The notes under the pieces are model-generated. The model was not told the origin of the DNA, did no database searches, and was given only the letters and a program-made list of their open reading frames with translations. A stretch of DNA of 29,884 nucleotides, taken from positions 1 to 29,884 of the forward strand of contig CAKTVW010000029.1 of NCBI GenBank assembly GCA_934630495.1. Reading direction: 5' to 3'. Both the position numbers and the translations under genes were made by a program. Of the stretch, positions 6,767 through 15,090 are shown piece by piece. Numbering within the stretch: position 1 is the first letter of the stretch; each line of letters begins with the position of its first letter. Source of the DNA: an uncultured Oscillospiraceae bacterium (GTDB lineage: Bacteria > Bacillota > Clostridia > Oscillospirales > Oscillospiraceae).

Positions 6767-8005
6767 ATGGACGAGCTGACACCGATGGATCCCAGCTATC
6801 AGGAGATGCCGCCGGAGCAGCAGGAGCAGCCGGATTATTACGGTACGGGCAGGCCGCCTGTGCGGCAGAGGTCGCAGACGCCGCTGATCGCGGTGCTGCT
6901 GATCCTGCTTATTGCGTTCAATCTGCTGACGGTCGTCGTTTTCCTCAGCCTTTGGCGGAGCGGAAAGGAGCCGCAAGCTCCCGTGCTGCCGGAGGATAAC
7001 GACGGGAAGCTTCCCGCCGCCGCACCGGACGGACAGGAGGAGGCGGGGGGCAAAAAGGACGTTACCGACCCGCTGATGCATGGCGAGCAGACGGATACGC
7101 TCTCCGACAGCGCGGTCTATGAAAAGCTCCGTCAAAGCATGGTCACCATCACGGTGCGCACCGCGTCGGATACGCGCACGGCCACGGCCGTGGCGCTCAC
7201 GGAATCGGGCTATGTGCTGACGGCCGCACATGCAGTGAACGGCGCGGTAAGCCTGACGGCATCGCTGCCCGACGAAACGACCTGCACGGCCTCCTATGTC
7301 GGCTCCGACGCGGCAAGCGACCTTGCCGTGCTGCGGGTCGAAGCGGATGGCCTGACGCCGGTGGAATTTGGAGATTCCGACAGCCTCCGCGCGGGAGACA
7401 CCCTTTTGGCCTTCTCCGACCCATTCGGGAAAGCGCTGGGCGGCACGATGCTCCGCGTGATGGTTTCCGCCGTGAACGAGGGTGTAACGCTGGGCGGCAC
7501 ACAGACCCGCATCCTGCAGATCAGCTCGACAATGACGAGCGGCGAAGCCGGAGGCTTCCTTGCCAATGCCGCCGGACAGATCGTGGCAATCGGGATGCAG
7601 AGCGTAAACGGCACGGCTTCCAACGATACCGTGCCGGAGGTCGGCTTTGCGCTGCCGTCGAACGAGGCCGTCGTTCTGATCGACGACCTGATGCGCTACG
7701 GCTGTGTCAGCGGGCGGGCGACGCTCGGCATGGAGGTCTCCGAGCTGGACGAGCCGCAGAGAATTTACTGGGGCCTGCCCGAGGGCGTGATCGTCAGCCG
7801 CATTTCGGCGGACAGCAGCGCCTATTCCGCCGGGATCCGCGCGGGCGACGTGCTCCTGCGCATCGGCGAGGTCGACACGCAGAGCGTCGCGGATTATCAG
7901 GAGGCGCTCAATCGGTACAGTGCCGGAGAAACGGTGCGGATCATCCTGTACCGCGGCGGGAATAAGTATTACGCCGAGGTCACGCTGGAGCAGTCGGGCG
8001 AATAG
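6767..8005 (+). CDS. HtrA/DegP-like membrane PDZ protein lacking the catalytic serine
   Basis: The 412-residue protein has a cytoplasmic, Pro/Gln-rich N-terminus, one membrane helix (about 39-62), a trypsin-like domain (about 118-310) and a C-terminal PDZ domain (about 318-405). The family His (H155 in LTAAHAV) and Asp (D185 in SDLAVL) of the triad are present. The expected GNSGGPL motif reads GEAGGFL, with A261 (codon GCC at 7547-7549) in place of Ser. It is therefore probably a non-proteolytic paralogue that binds unfolded or C-terminal peptides through the PDZ domain. GGAGG precedes the ATG, and the gene is likely co-transcribed with the two-component pair 20 bases upstream. Confidence 0.9.
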   Translation: MDELTPMDPSYQEMPPEQQEQPDYYGTGRPPVRQRSQTPLIAVLLILLIAFNLLTVVVFLSLWRSGKEPQAPVLPEDNDGKLPAAAPDGQEEAGGKKDVTDPLMHGEQTDTLSDSAVYEKLRQSMVTITVRTASDTRTATAVALTESGYVLTAAHAVNGAVSLTASLPDETTCTASYVGSDAASDLAVLRVEADGLTPVEFGDSDSLRAGDTLLAFSDPFGKALGGTMLRVMVSAVNEGVTLGGTQTRILQISSTMTSGEAGGFLANAAGQIVAIGMQSVNGTASNDTVPEVGFALPSNEAVVLIDDLMRYGCVSGRATLGMEVSELDEPQRIYWGLPEGVIVSRISADSSAYSAGIRAGDVLLRIGEVDTQSVADYQEALNRYSAGETVRIILYRGGNKYYAEVTLEQSGE

Positions 8006-8087
8006 CGCGTCGCTCTCCGCCGCATGGAACGCACAGATCTCCTCTTTCCCGCATAGACTGTCAGGAAACGGTCGAAATAAAGCAAAA

Positions 8088-8127
8088 GCTCCGGTCGCCC
8101 GTGCGGACGATCGGAGCTATTTTGATT
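8088..8127 (+). terminator. Likely terminator of the two-component/HtrA operon
   Basis: An 11-bp stem with one G-U pair is formed by AGCTCCGGTCG (8088-8098) and CGATCGGAGCT (8108-8118), followed by ATTTTGATT. It is about 80 bases past the HtrA-like stop. The T-tract is short, so efficiency is uncertain. Confidence 0.6.
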
Positions 8128-8201
8128 CGCGGCCCTGACAGAATGCCGAACCGTATCAAAATTCGTATCGGCTTATGAAGGAGCCGACGCGCCTTCGGCG
8201 C

Positions 8202-8361
8202 TGTTCTGATACTGATTCTTGATTAAAAGATTTAATCAAGAATCCCGTGTGCTACGCACACTCGCATCGTGCGAAAGCACGCTGCGCCGTCTCATGCAGA
8301 ATCTGACGCGCCCTTGGCGCTATAAAAAGCTTTTCAAGCTTTTTAACAGATTCTAGTATGA
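8202..8361. repeat. 160-bp structured intergenic repeat, copy 1 (uninterrupted)
   Basis: This 160-bp block recurs almost identically at 17287-17611 once the insertion there is removed. It contains a 14-bp perfect palindrome arm pair GATTCTTGATTAAA / TTTAATCAAGAATC, then hairpins GTGTGC-TAC-GCACAC, CGTGC-GAAA-GCACG, GCGCC-CTT-GGCGC and AAAAAGCTT-TTC-AAGCTTTTT. Its ends are imperfectly inverted (TGATACTGATTCT against TCATACTAGAATCT), as in a MITE. It ends six bases before the ribosome site of the ferritin-like gene, so it forms that gene's 5' leader. Bases 8128-8201 before it hold only weak hairpins. Confidence 0.85.
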
Positions 8362-8379
8362 ATAAAAGGAGGAATTGCT

Positions 8380-8847
8380 GTGGATCCTTATGATAACGCT
8401 GCGGTGCAGGCGGTCTGGCAGCGCGTGCTTCACGCCGAAAAGACCGAAAAAGCGCCGCTTGCGGAAACGCTGACCGAACGGATAACCGACGAACTGACCG
8501 ACCATGTGCTCTACATGCGGCTTGCGCGGTGCTCCGGACGCTATGCCTCAAGTATGCGCCGCATGGCTCAGGACGAGGCGCGTCATGCCGCCAAGCTGTC
8601 TACGCTGTATTTCCTGACGACGGGCTGCAAAAGTCAGGCGTGTCCCGGTGCGGCCGGCCCCTTGGAAACGCTGTGCCTTACCGTGCGTACCCGCTACGCC
8701 GAGGAGCTGAAGGGCGCCGAGCGCTATCGCGCACTGGCGGAGGAATACCCGGAGCATGCGGAGCTGTTCTGCGGGCTGGCCGAGGAGGAGCGGGAGCACG
8801 CAAGACTGCTCTACCGCGTCGCCTCCGAGCTGCTCCGGCCGAGGTAA
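8380..8847 (+). CDS. Ferritin-like diiron protein (rubrerythrin-related)
   Basis: The 155-residue, four-helix protein carries two EXXH-type metal motifs, E66-A-R-H69 and E137-R-E-H140, plus acidic residues in the partner helices (E38 in TDELTDH; E108/E109 in YAEEL). It lacks the rubredoxin domain of classical rubrerythrin, so it may act as a small peroxidase or in iron handling; which one cannot be told. The start is GTG at 8380 with AGGAGG seven bases upstream. Its leader consists of the structured repeat. Confidence 0.8.
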   Translation: MDPYDNAAVQAVWQRVLHAEKTEKAPLAETLTERITDELTDHVLYMRLARCSGRYASSMRRMAQDEARHAAKLSTLYFLTTGCKSQACPGAAGPLETLCLTVRTRYAEELKGAERYRALAEEYPEHAELFCGLAEEEREHARLLYRVASELLRPR

Positions 8848-8900
8848 GCACTGCCTGTTCCGACTGCTCCGACTGAGGTAAGCACCGCCCGTCCCGAAAA

Positions 8901-8932
8901 AGCCCCCGCGCGCCGAAAGGCACGCGGGGGCT
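8901..8932 (-). terminator. Terminator of the HU gene (possibly bidirectional)
   Basis: AGCCCCCGCG (8901-8910) and CGCGGGGGCT (8923-8932) form a 10-bp GC-rich stem extended by GCC-GAAA-GGC. Read on the minus strand it is followed by TTTTTCGGG, so it ends the HU transcript. It also lies in the convergent gap after the ferritin-like gene and may serve both. Confidence 0.8.
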
Positions 8933-8945
8933 TGACTTTGTTCGA

Positions 8946-9221
8946 TTATTTCGCAACGGCGTCCTTCAGAGCCTTGCCGGCCTTGAAGACGGGAACGTTG
9001 GTAGCGGCGATCTCGATGGTCTCCTTGGTCTTGGGGTTGCGCCCGGTGCGAGCCTCGCGGTGCTTGACCTCAAACGTGCCGAAGCCGACGAGCTGGACCT
9101 TGTCGCCCTTGACGACTGCGTCGGTGATGGAATCAACAACGGCGCACAGAGCCTTCTCTGCGTCCTTCTTAGACAGGCCGGACTTAGCGGCGACTTCGGC
9201 AATGAGTTCAGTTTTGTTCAT
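8946..9221 (-). CDS. hup: HU family DNA-binding protein
   Basis: The 91-residue protein matches the full HU length: MNKTELIAEVAAKSGLSKKDAEKAL helical start, then GFGTFEVKHREARTGRNPKT with the DNA-binding arm, and the end VPVFKAGKALKDAV. The ATG at 9221 is preferred over the longer open frame because HU proteins start exactly here and AGAGG lies upstream. It is a histone-like homodimer that bends DNA in the nucleoid. It is monocistronic, with its own terminator. Confidence 0.96.
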   Translation of the reverse strand: MNKTELIAEVAAKSGLSKKDAEKALCAVVDSITDAVVKGDKVQLVGFGTFEVKHREARTGRNPKTKETIEIAATNVPVFKAGKALKDAVAK

Positions 9222-9343
9222 GATGTTACCTCTTTCTTCCTTAAAATTATCATTTGTATCGGTCGGGACTCGAAATATGAGCAAAGGGCAGTTCCCGCAG
9301 AGCGGAATACACCTGTATTGACCGATTTTTTCTCTGCCAATAA

Positions 9344-9372
9344 AATTTACCACAAAAAACGCTATTACGCAA
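9344..9372 (-). promoter_or_regulatory. Probable promoter of the HU gene
   Basis: On the minus strand, TTGCGT (9372-9367) and TAAATT (9349-9344) are spaced by 17 bp in an AT-rich stretch about 120 bases upstream of the HU start. The -35 box is a 4/6 match. The long leader (9222-9340) holds no ORF. Confidence 0.45.
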
Positions 9373-9389
9373 GTAAAAAATTGGAAATT

Positions 9390-11078
9390 TTAATGAATCC
9401 GCAGAATTTTTGCGATCTTGTCGCCCTTCGGCAGCAGCATACAGTCGTCATAGGTGATCGCTTTGAGGACGATGACCAGTAACAGGTAAACGACGGCGGC
9501 GGCGGCGATCGCGCCGAGGCAGCAGACGGCCACGCTTGCAATCAGCTTGCCGAGCAGGAAGTAGACACCGTAGGCGGCGGCTCCCATGACGACGGCGGCA
9601 ATCGCGGTCTTCCAAAGCGCGGGCAGGAGCTTGGGCGGCTCGTCGAGCACGCGGTGCATGGCGACAAGATTGAGGATCATGATCACAAGGAAGCACACGA
9701 AGGTCCCGACGGGTGCGCCGAGGACGCCGATCTCCGGGTTCCCGACGAGAATAAAGTTGACAATGAACTTCGCCACACCGCCGATGAGCGTGTTGACGAC
9801 CGGATAGACCATGTGGTTGTGCGCCTGCATGATGGCGGTCGTCATGGTGCTGATGCCGTTTATGAGCACGGTCGGCGCGAGCAGCGCCAGCAGTGCGGCC
9901 GCCAGCTCCAGCTTTTCGCCGGAATAGCCGCCGAGCAGCGCCATGATCGGCTCGGCCATGACCAGAAGACCGACGGTGCAGGGCATGGAGATCAGACCCA
10001 TGAGCCGCAGCGAGGAGTCCTGTACCATGCGGACGTTTTTGGAATCCTTCAGAGTCAGGTGGCTGGTGATGGCGGGGATGATCGCGACGGTGATGCAGGG
10101 GATGAACGCCGTGGGCAGATTGAAGATCGTCTGCGCGAAGGAATAGATCCCCTTGCCGATGGAGGCCGAATGCTCGGCAAGCGTGACCTCCGCCGTGCGG
10201 GAGGTGTCCAGCGCGGCAATGTGCAGCAGCTTGCCCATGACGTTTGCGGTGTCGGGCGTGGTCTGCTCCGCAGCGACGACCATCCGCCAGTTTACCGTAG
10301 AGGCGTCGAGCAGGTTGATAAGCTGCAGGCCGGCCGCGCCGATGGTAATGGGCACGGCGATGGCAAGCAGTGCCTTGAGGGTCTTTTTATACGGCTCCGC
10401 CGTGCCGCCGAGCGCCGCGACCTCCTTGCGATTGCCGGAATACTTGATAAAGACGTACAGGGCCGAGAAGCCCGCGCCCATCGTGATGCCGAGGATCGTT
10501 GCGCCGGAGGCCAGAGCGGGGTCGTTTCGGAAGTGCATGACCAGCCACGCAAAGCTCAGGCCGAGGATCAGCTTTCCGAGCGCCTCAATGACCTGACTGA
10601 CGGCGGTCGGGCGCATATCGCCCTGCCCCTGGAAGAAGCCGCGGAAGGCCGAGGCCAGACAGATGAACAGCACGGCCGGGCCGAGGGCCAGAATGGAATA
10701 GCTGGACAGCGGGCTGTGCATGAGCTTATCCGCCAGCAGGCCCGGGAAGCAGACCATCGCGAGCGTGCCGAGCACGCCGACGACCAGATACGACGACAGC
10801 GCCACGCGGAAAATGCGCTGCATCTGTCTGCCGTTGTTCAGCGTACGCGCTTCGGAGACCATGCGGCTCATCGCCACGGGCAGACCGGTGGTCGACAGGA
10901 CCAAGAGGAAGGTATAAATGTCGTAGGCATTGCTGAAATAGCCGTAGCCCGCGTCGCCGATCACGCTTTTCAGCGGGATCTTGTAAAACATGCCGATGAT
11001 CTTGACGACGATCGTCGAGATCGACAGGATCGCCGCACCGGTCAAAAAGTTTTGCTTTGAGGAACGCTTATTTTCCAA
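9390..11078 (-). CDS. spoVB: SpoVB/YtgP-type polysaccharide (lipid II-like) flippase, MOP superfamily
   Basis: The 562-residue protein has about 14 membrane segments throughout. It begins with the typical MOP/SpoVB start (FLTGAAILSISTIVVKIIGMFYKIPL...) followed by GDAGYGYFSNAYDIYTFLL and STTGLPVAMSRMVSEA. Family members move lipid-linked cell-wall or spore-cortex precursors across the membrane. The start is TTG at 11078, two bases after the stop of the amidohydrolase gene, whose last codons contain AGAAGGAAGG as the ribosome site; translation is therefore coupled. SpoVB and YtgP/MurJ-like paralogues cannot be told apart from sequence alone. Confidence 0.85.
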   Translation of the reverse strand: MENKRSSKQNFLTGAAILSISTIVVKIIGMFYKIPLKSVIGDAGYGYFSNAYDIYTFLLVLSTTGLPVAMSRMVSEARTLNNGRQMQRIFRVALSSYLVVGVLGTLAMVCFPGLLADKLMHSPLSSYSILALGPAVLFICLASAFRGFFQGQGDMRPTAVSQVIEALGKLILGLSFAWLVMHFRNDPALASGATILGITMGAGFSALYVFIKYSGNRKEVAALGGTAEPYKKTLKALLAIAVPITIGAAGLQLINLLDASTVNWRMVVAAEQTTPDTANVMGKLLHIAALDTSRTAEVTLAEHSASIGKGIYSFAQTIFNLPTAFIPCITVAIIPAITSHLTLKDSKNVRMVQDSSLRLMGLISMPCTVGLLVMAEPIMALLGGYSGEKLELAAALLALLAPTVLINGISTMTTAIMQAHNHMVYPVVNTLIGGVAKFIVNFILVGNPEIGVLGAPVGTFVCFLVIMILNLVAMHRVLDEPPKLLPALWKTAIAAVVMGAAAYGVYFLLGKLIASVAVCCLGAIAAAAVVYLLLVIVLKAITYDDCMLLPKGDKIAKILRIH

Positions 11079-11080
11079 GA

Positions 11081-12394
11081 TTATCCTTCCTTCTCGCCGA
11101 ACATCTTCGGCATGACATATTCCGCCAGCTCCTTGACCACGGCGTTGAGGTCGATGGTCTTATACTCTCCGGCGGCATAGAGAATTTTGCCGCGAACCAT
11201 GGTCATGACGACGTCGTGACCGTTGACCGCGTAGGCAAGATGGCTGATGACGTTGTGGCAGGGCATCAGATGCGGCTGCGTGAAGTCCAGCAGGATCAGG
11301 TCTGCGTCCATGCCGAGCTTTATCATGCCGCACTCGGCTTCGCGGCGCTGCGCTCTTGCGCCGCAGACGGTCGCCATCATCAGCGCGGCCTGCGCGGGCA
11401 GCGCCTTGGGGTCCAGACTTCTGCCCTTGGCCATATAGGTCGCCGCGCGGACCTCCTCGAACATATCCAGCGTGTTGTTGGAAACGTTGGAGTCCGTGCC
11501 GAGGCAGACGTTCATTCCGGCCTTTATCATATCCTCGACCTTCGCGCAGCCGGAGGCAAGCTTCAGGTTGGAGCAGGGATTATGTACGGCGGAGACCTTG
11601 CGCTTGGCAAGAAGCTGCATGTCCTCGGGCGTGATCCAGACGCAGTGCGCTGCCACGGCGGGCATATCCCACACATGGTGGCAGTCGAGAAGCTGCGCGG
11701 GGGTCAGCCCGTAGCGCTCGACGCAGGCGTCGTGCTCCGATTTCGTCTCGGACAGATGCACCTGCATACCCAGTCCCTCGTTGATGCCGTATTCGCTCAG
11801 AGCGTCCCAGAGACGGTGGTCGGAGGTGTACTCCGCGTGGATGGAGACGTCGACCTTGATGCGGCCGTTGTCGTAGCCGTGCCACTTTTTGTGCAGCGCG
11901 ACGGTCTCCTGACAGGGCGCGTATTTTTCAAAATCGAAGTCGTCGTCAAACAGTGTGATCGAGCGGGAAATATTGGCCTTTATACCGGATTCCGCAACGG
12001 CCTGCGCGACCTCGTCGCAGAAATAGTACATATCGGAAACGGAGGTCGTGCCGAAGCGCAGGCATTCGGCCAGCGAGAGCAGCGTCGCGGCCTTGACACA
12101 GCGGCCGTCGAGGTGTGCCTCCGTCGGGAAAATGTACTTCTCCAGCCACTCGTGCAGCTCCACGTCGTCGGCAAAGCCGCGCATGGGCGACATGGCAAGA
12201 TGCGTATGACAGTTGATGAGGCCGGGCATTAGCACCATGCCTTCGCCGTTGATGATCTGCTGCGGCTTTTCTTCCGGAGCGGTGCGGGAAAGGTAGCTGA
12301 TTTTGCCGTCGGTCACGCCGACGAAGGCCGAGAACAGCACGCGCATATCCTCGTCCATTGTCACCACTGTGACATTGGAGAACAAAGTGTCCAT
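11081..12394 (-). CDS. mtaD: Amidohydrolase, 5-methylthioadenosine/S-adenosylhomocysteine deaminase-like
   Basis: The 437-residue metal-dependent hydrolase has the subtype motifs: H63-T-H65 in the first strand (GLINCHTHLAMSPMRG), a metal-ligand His in QVHLSETKSEHD, AAHCVWITPEDM, and the metal Asp in LGTDSNVSNNTLDMFEEVR. It should deaminate MTA, SAH or a related nucleoside in purine salvage or detoxification. A distinct cytosine- or guanine-like substrate is possible. The ATG at 12394 is chosen over an upstream TTG because GAAAGGA lies at the right distance. It is the fifth gene of the relA block. Confidence 0.82.
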   Translation of the reverse strand: MDTLFSNVTVVTMDEDMRVLFSAFVGVTDGKISYLSRTAPEEKPQQIINGEGMVLMPGLINCHTHLAMSPMRGFADDVELHEWLEKYIFPTEAHLDGRCVKAATLLSLAECLRFGTTSVSDMYYFCDEVAQAVAESGIKANISRSITLFDDDFDFEKYAPCQETVALHKKWHGYDNGRIKVDVSIHAEYTSDHRLWDALSEYGINEGLGMQVHLSETKSEHDACVERYGLTPAQLLDCHHVWDMPAVAAHCVWITPEDMQLLAKRKVSAVHNPCSNLKLASGCAKVEDMIKAGMNVCLGTDSNVSNNTLDMFEEVRAATYMAKGRSLDPKALPAQAALMMATVCGARAQRREAECGMIKLGMDADLILLDFTQPHLMPCHNVISHLAYAVNGHDVVMTMVRGKILYAAGEYKTIDLNAVVKELAEYVMPKMFGEKEG

Positions 12395-12450
12395 TGCAAA
12401 AGGTCCTTTCAAGTTGTTGTGTGATATTCGGATCGGTGAGACTTACGGCT

Positions 12451-13899
12451 TTACGGCAGCAGCGCGAAGGCTGCGTCCTTCTGCTTCAGTACATCGTCAA
12501 TGCGCTCAATGTATTGCTGCGGGAACTTGGGATTGTGAAAACGCTCGAGGCGTCCGTCGGGAAGATCGATCTTCGTCATGCCGCCGCCGCCGAGAGAAAT
12601 AACGCTGTGCAGCTCCTCCATCATGTAGATGTTGTACAGCCCCTCGAAGCCTGGCTTGCACCAGCCGACATTTTCAAAGCTGCCGGACATGTATTTCTGA
12701 CGATAGAGATAATAGGGAGAATAGCCCGCGCCGCGCAGCATGGCCTCCGCTTCCGTCAGCATGAAGCGCACGGCCCGCGTGTCGGGAAGCTGCATCCGTT
12801 CAAAGAACAGATCGGCGCCCTTTTTCAGGGCGAGCGTGTGCACGGTGACGTTGCTCGGCTCCAGAGCGAGCACCTGACCGAGCGAACGGACGAAGGACTG
12901 CGCCGTGTCCGTGGGCAGGCCTGCGATCAGGTCCATGTTGATGCCGTCGAAGCCCGCGCACCGCGCCGCCTCAAAGGCTTTGACGGTCTGCTCGGCGGTA
13001 TGCCGCCGCCCGATCACCTGCAGCACGGCGTCGTTCATGGTTTGCGGGTTGATGCTCATGCGGTCGCAGCCCGCCGAACGGATGGCCTGCAGCTTATCCT
13101 GAGACAGAGTGTCCGGCCGGCCGCCCTCTACCGTATATTCTATCAAGTCTGTCAAGTCAAAATGCGTCCGAATTGCATCGGTCAGACGCAGCATTTGCTC
13201 CGTGGTGAGCGTGGTCGGGGTGCCGCCGCCGATATAGAGCGTGCGCACGCGCTTCCCGGTGCGGCGAAGAAGCGACCCGACATGAGCCAGCTCAAGCTCC
13301 AGCGCGTCCAGAAACGGCGCAATCAGGTCCTTCATTCGCTCCACGCCGACGCTGACAAAGCTGCAATAGGCGCAGCGCGTCGGGCAGAAGGGAATGCCGA
13401 TGTAGACGGAGACGTCGTTCTCGCGCAGCCGTTCGGCGGCGCGGACGGTCGCCAGCGAGCTTTCCACGCAAAGTCTGCGGCGCGCCGGCGAAACATGGTA
13501 CTGCGTTTGCAGCAGATGATCGGCCGAACTGGCGTTTCCGCCGGAAAGCAAATGCTTCGTGGTGAGCTTGGTCGGGCGAACGCCGGACAGACTGCCCCAT
13601 TCGGGCGGACTGCGGAGCTGCATCGCGGCGTCGTAGTAGCAGTTTTGCAGCAGACGGCGGCGCAGCGGGACGTCGTCCGCACGTGAGACGCGTTCGCGTT
13701 TTTGCGCGCGGGAGGTCTTCCCGTGCAGCGTAATGACGGTCACGGCCGTCATCCAGACCCTGCCGAGGAAGAGCGAGGAAACTGCGCCGTCGCCCGTAAA
13801 GGGCGCGTCGACCGGCTCCATCGGTTCCTCGGGGAAGAGCGCGAGCTGGAGCTGCTCAACGGCATAGCGGTCTTCATGGCCGCGCAGATATAGCTTCAT
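12451..13899 (-). CDS. hemZ: HemZ-type radical SAM coproporphyrinogen III dehydrogenase-like protein
   Basis: The 482-residue protein has the radical SAM cluster motif C172-P-T-R-C176-A-Y-C179. This follows an N-terminal region of about 160 residues that is typical of HemZ and absent from HemN. Other motifs are LYIGGGTPTTL, the EGGRPDTL segment, MSINPQTMND and GFDGINMDLIAGLP, all seen in oxygen-independent coproporphyrinogen oxidase relatives. The start at 13899 has AAGGAG upstream. Its place after relA, dtd and an MBL hydrolase is a conserved clostridial arrangement. Whether it makes haem here, or acts as a haem chaperone or methyltransferase, is open. Confidence 0.9.
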   Translation of the reverse strand: MKLYLRGHEDRYAVEQLQLALFPEEPMEPVDAPFTGDGAVSSLFLGRVWMTAVTVITLHGKTSRAQKRERVSRADDVPLRRRLLQNCYYDAAMQLRSPPEWGSLSGVRPTKLTTKHLLSGGNASSADHLLQTQYHVSPARRRLCVESSLATVRAAERLRENDVSVYIGIPFCPTRCAYCSFVSVGVERMKDLIAPFLDALELELAHVGSLLRRTGKRVRTLYIGGGTPTTLTTEQMLRLTDAIRTHFDLTDLIEYTVEGGRPDTLSQDKLQAIRSAGCDRMSINPQTMNDAVLQVIGRRHTAEQTVKAFEAARCAGFDGINMDLIAGLPTDTAQSFVRSLGQVLALEPSNVTVHTLALKKGADLFFERMQLPDTRAVRFMLTEAEAMLRGAGYSPYYLYRQKYMSGSFENVGWCKPGFEGLYNIYMMEELHSVISLGGGGMTKIDLPDGRLERFHNPKFPQQYIERIDDVLKQKDAAFALLP

Positions 13900-13961
13900 G
13901 GGGTACTCCTTGGGTGTGGAAATCTTTGCACAGGCGGGCTTCGGCACCGCTTACGGCGGGC

Positions 13962-14558
13962 TTACAGTCTTTCTGCGCGGCGCAGATAGGGATTGGTCTG
14001 CTTTTCAAGGGAAAGCGTCGTCGCGGGGCCGTGGCCGGGGTAAACGGTAAGATTTTCGTCAATGGCCGCAAGGCGGGAAAGGCTGCTTTGCATCTGCGCG
14101 TCGGAGCCGCCGCTGAGGTCGGTGCGTCCGCAGCAGCCCGCAAAGAGCGTATCTCCGGAAAAAAGCGCGTTTCCGCAGCGGAGACAGACGGAGCCGGGTG
14201 TGTGGCCGGGCGTTTCCGAGACGGAGAAGCGGAGCGTCCCGACGCGTACGCTGTCGCCGTCGCCGTAAAAATCGGTGGCGGTCAGACCGTGATTCAGTTC
14301 GGCGGGAAGCGCGGTGTCGCGTTCGTTGACGTAAACCGGGCAATGCGCGGCCTCCGCGATGCCCTTCACGCCGCCGACATGGTCAAAATGGCCGTGCGTC
14401 AGCAGGACGGCGCGGATCGTAAGTCCGCGCTCCCGCGCGGCCGCGAGGATCGCCTCCGGCGTGTAGCCGGGATCGATCACGGCGGTATCGCCGTTCTCGT
14501 CCGAGACGAGGTAGCAGTTGGTGCGAAAATCGCCCAACACCAGTGTAAGAATGTTCAT
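13962..14558 (-). CDS. Metallo-beta-lactamase-fold hydrolase (glyoxalase II-like)
   Basis: The 198-residue protein has the metal motif T-H55-G-H57-F-D59-H60-V-G-G, then ETPGHTPGSVCL, SGDTLFAGCCGRTDLSGG and YPGHGPATTL, all in family order. It resembles YcbL/YqgX-type small hydrolases related to glyoxalase II. The substrate, perhaps S-acylglutathione-like thioesters, is unproven, since Clostridia often lack glutathione. AGGAGAG precedes the ATG. It lies between dtd and hemZ with gaps of 82 and 62 bases. Confidence 0.88.
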   Translation of the reverse strand: MNILTLVLGDFRTNCYLVSDENGDTAVIDPGYTPEAILAAARERGLTIRAVLLTHGHFDHVGGVKGIAEAAHCPVYVNERDTALPAELNHGLTATDFYGDGDSVRVGTLRFSVSETPGHTPGSVCLRCGNALFSGDTLFAGCCGRTDLSGGSDAQMQSSLSRLAAIDENLTVYPGHGPATTLSLEKQTNPYLRRAERL

Positions 14559-14640
14559 AGGTCTCTCCTGTCAGACTTGTTCCGGTACGAATACCCGATC
14601 AAAACCGTTCATTTGATATCGGCCTGTTTCGCGCGGACAG

Positions 14641-15090
14641 TTACGTCAGCTCGTCCGTATCCAGCAGGATCGTGACCGGGCCGTCATTGACGGATTCGAC
14701 CTGCATGTCCGCACCGAACTCGCCGTGCTGCGGCGCAAAGCCGCGAATGCGGCATTCTTCCAGAAATCGTTCATATAATGGGATCGCAAGCGTCGGTGCG
14801 GCGGCACCGATGAAGCTCGGCCGCTTTCCGTGGCGGCAGTCGGCGTAGAGGGTGAACTGGCTCACGACCAGCACATCGCCGCCCACGTCCGCAAGCGAAC
14901 GGTTCATTTTTCCGGCCTCGTCGCAGAAAATACGCAGACCGAGAGCCTTTTCGGCCAGCTTTTTGCACTGCGCCTCGGTGTCCGTCGGGCCGACGCCCAG
15001 CAGGATCAGAAGACCCTGCCCGATCTGCCCGTTTACGGCCCCGCCGATGGTGACGGAGGCGCTTTTGACTCTGGTCACGACCGCGCGCAT
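14641..15090 (-). CDS. dtd: D-aminoacyl-tRNA deacylase
   Basis: The 149-residue protein has full family length. Both active-site motifs are present: SQFTLYAD (77-84) followed by G-K-R-P-S-F, and the C-terminal N-D-G-P-V-T (135-140) that forms the cross-subunit Gly-cisPro proofreading site. It removes D-amino acids, and glycine, from mischarged tRNAs. Its ATG overlaps the relA stop by one base (TGATG), so the two are translationally coupled, as in many Firmicutes. Confidence 0.96.
   Translation of the reverse strand: MRAVVTRVKSASVTIGGAVNGQIGQGLLILLGVGPTDTEAQCKKLAEKALGLRIFCDEAGKMNRSLADVGGDVLVVSQFTLYADCRHGKRPSFIGAAAPTLAIPLYERFLEECRIRGFAPQHGEFGADMQVESVNDGPVTILLDTDELT

Noticed and set aside
8202..8361. 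CRISPR or tRNA-like structure in the hairpin-rich repeat
   Set aside because: The hairpins are all different, with no regular spacers, and no cloverleaf with anticodon and CCA-proximal pairing could be traced.
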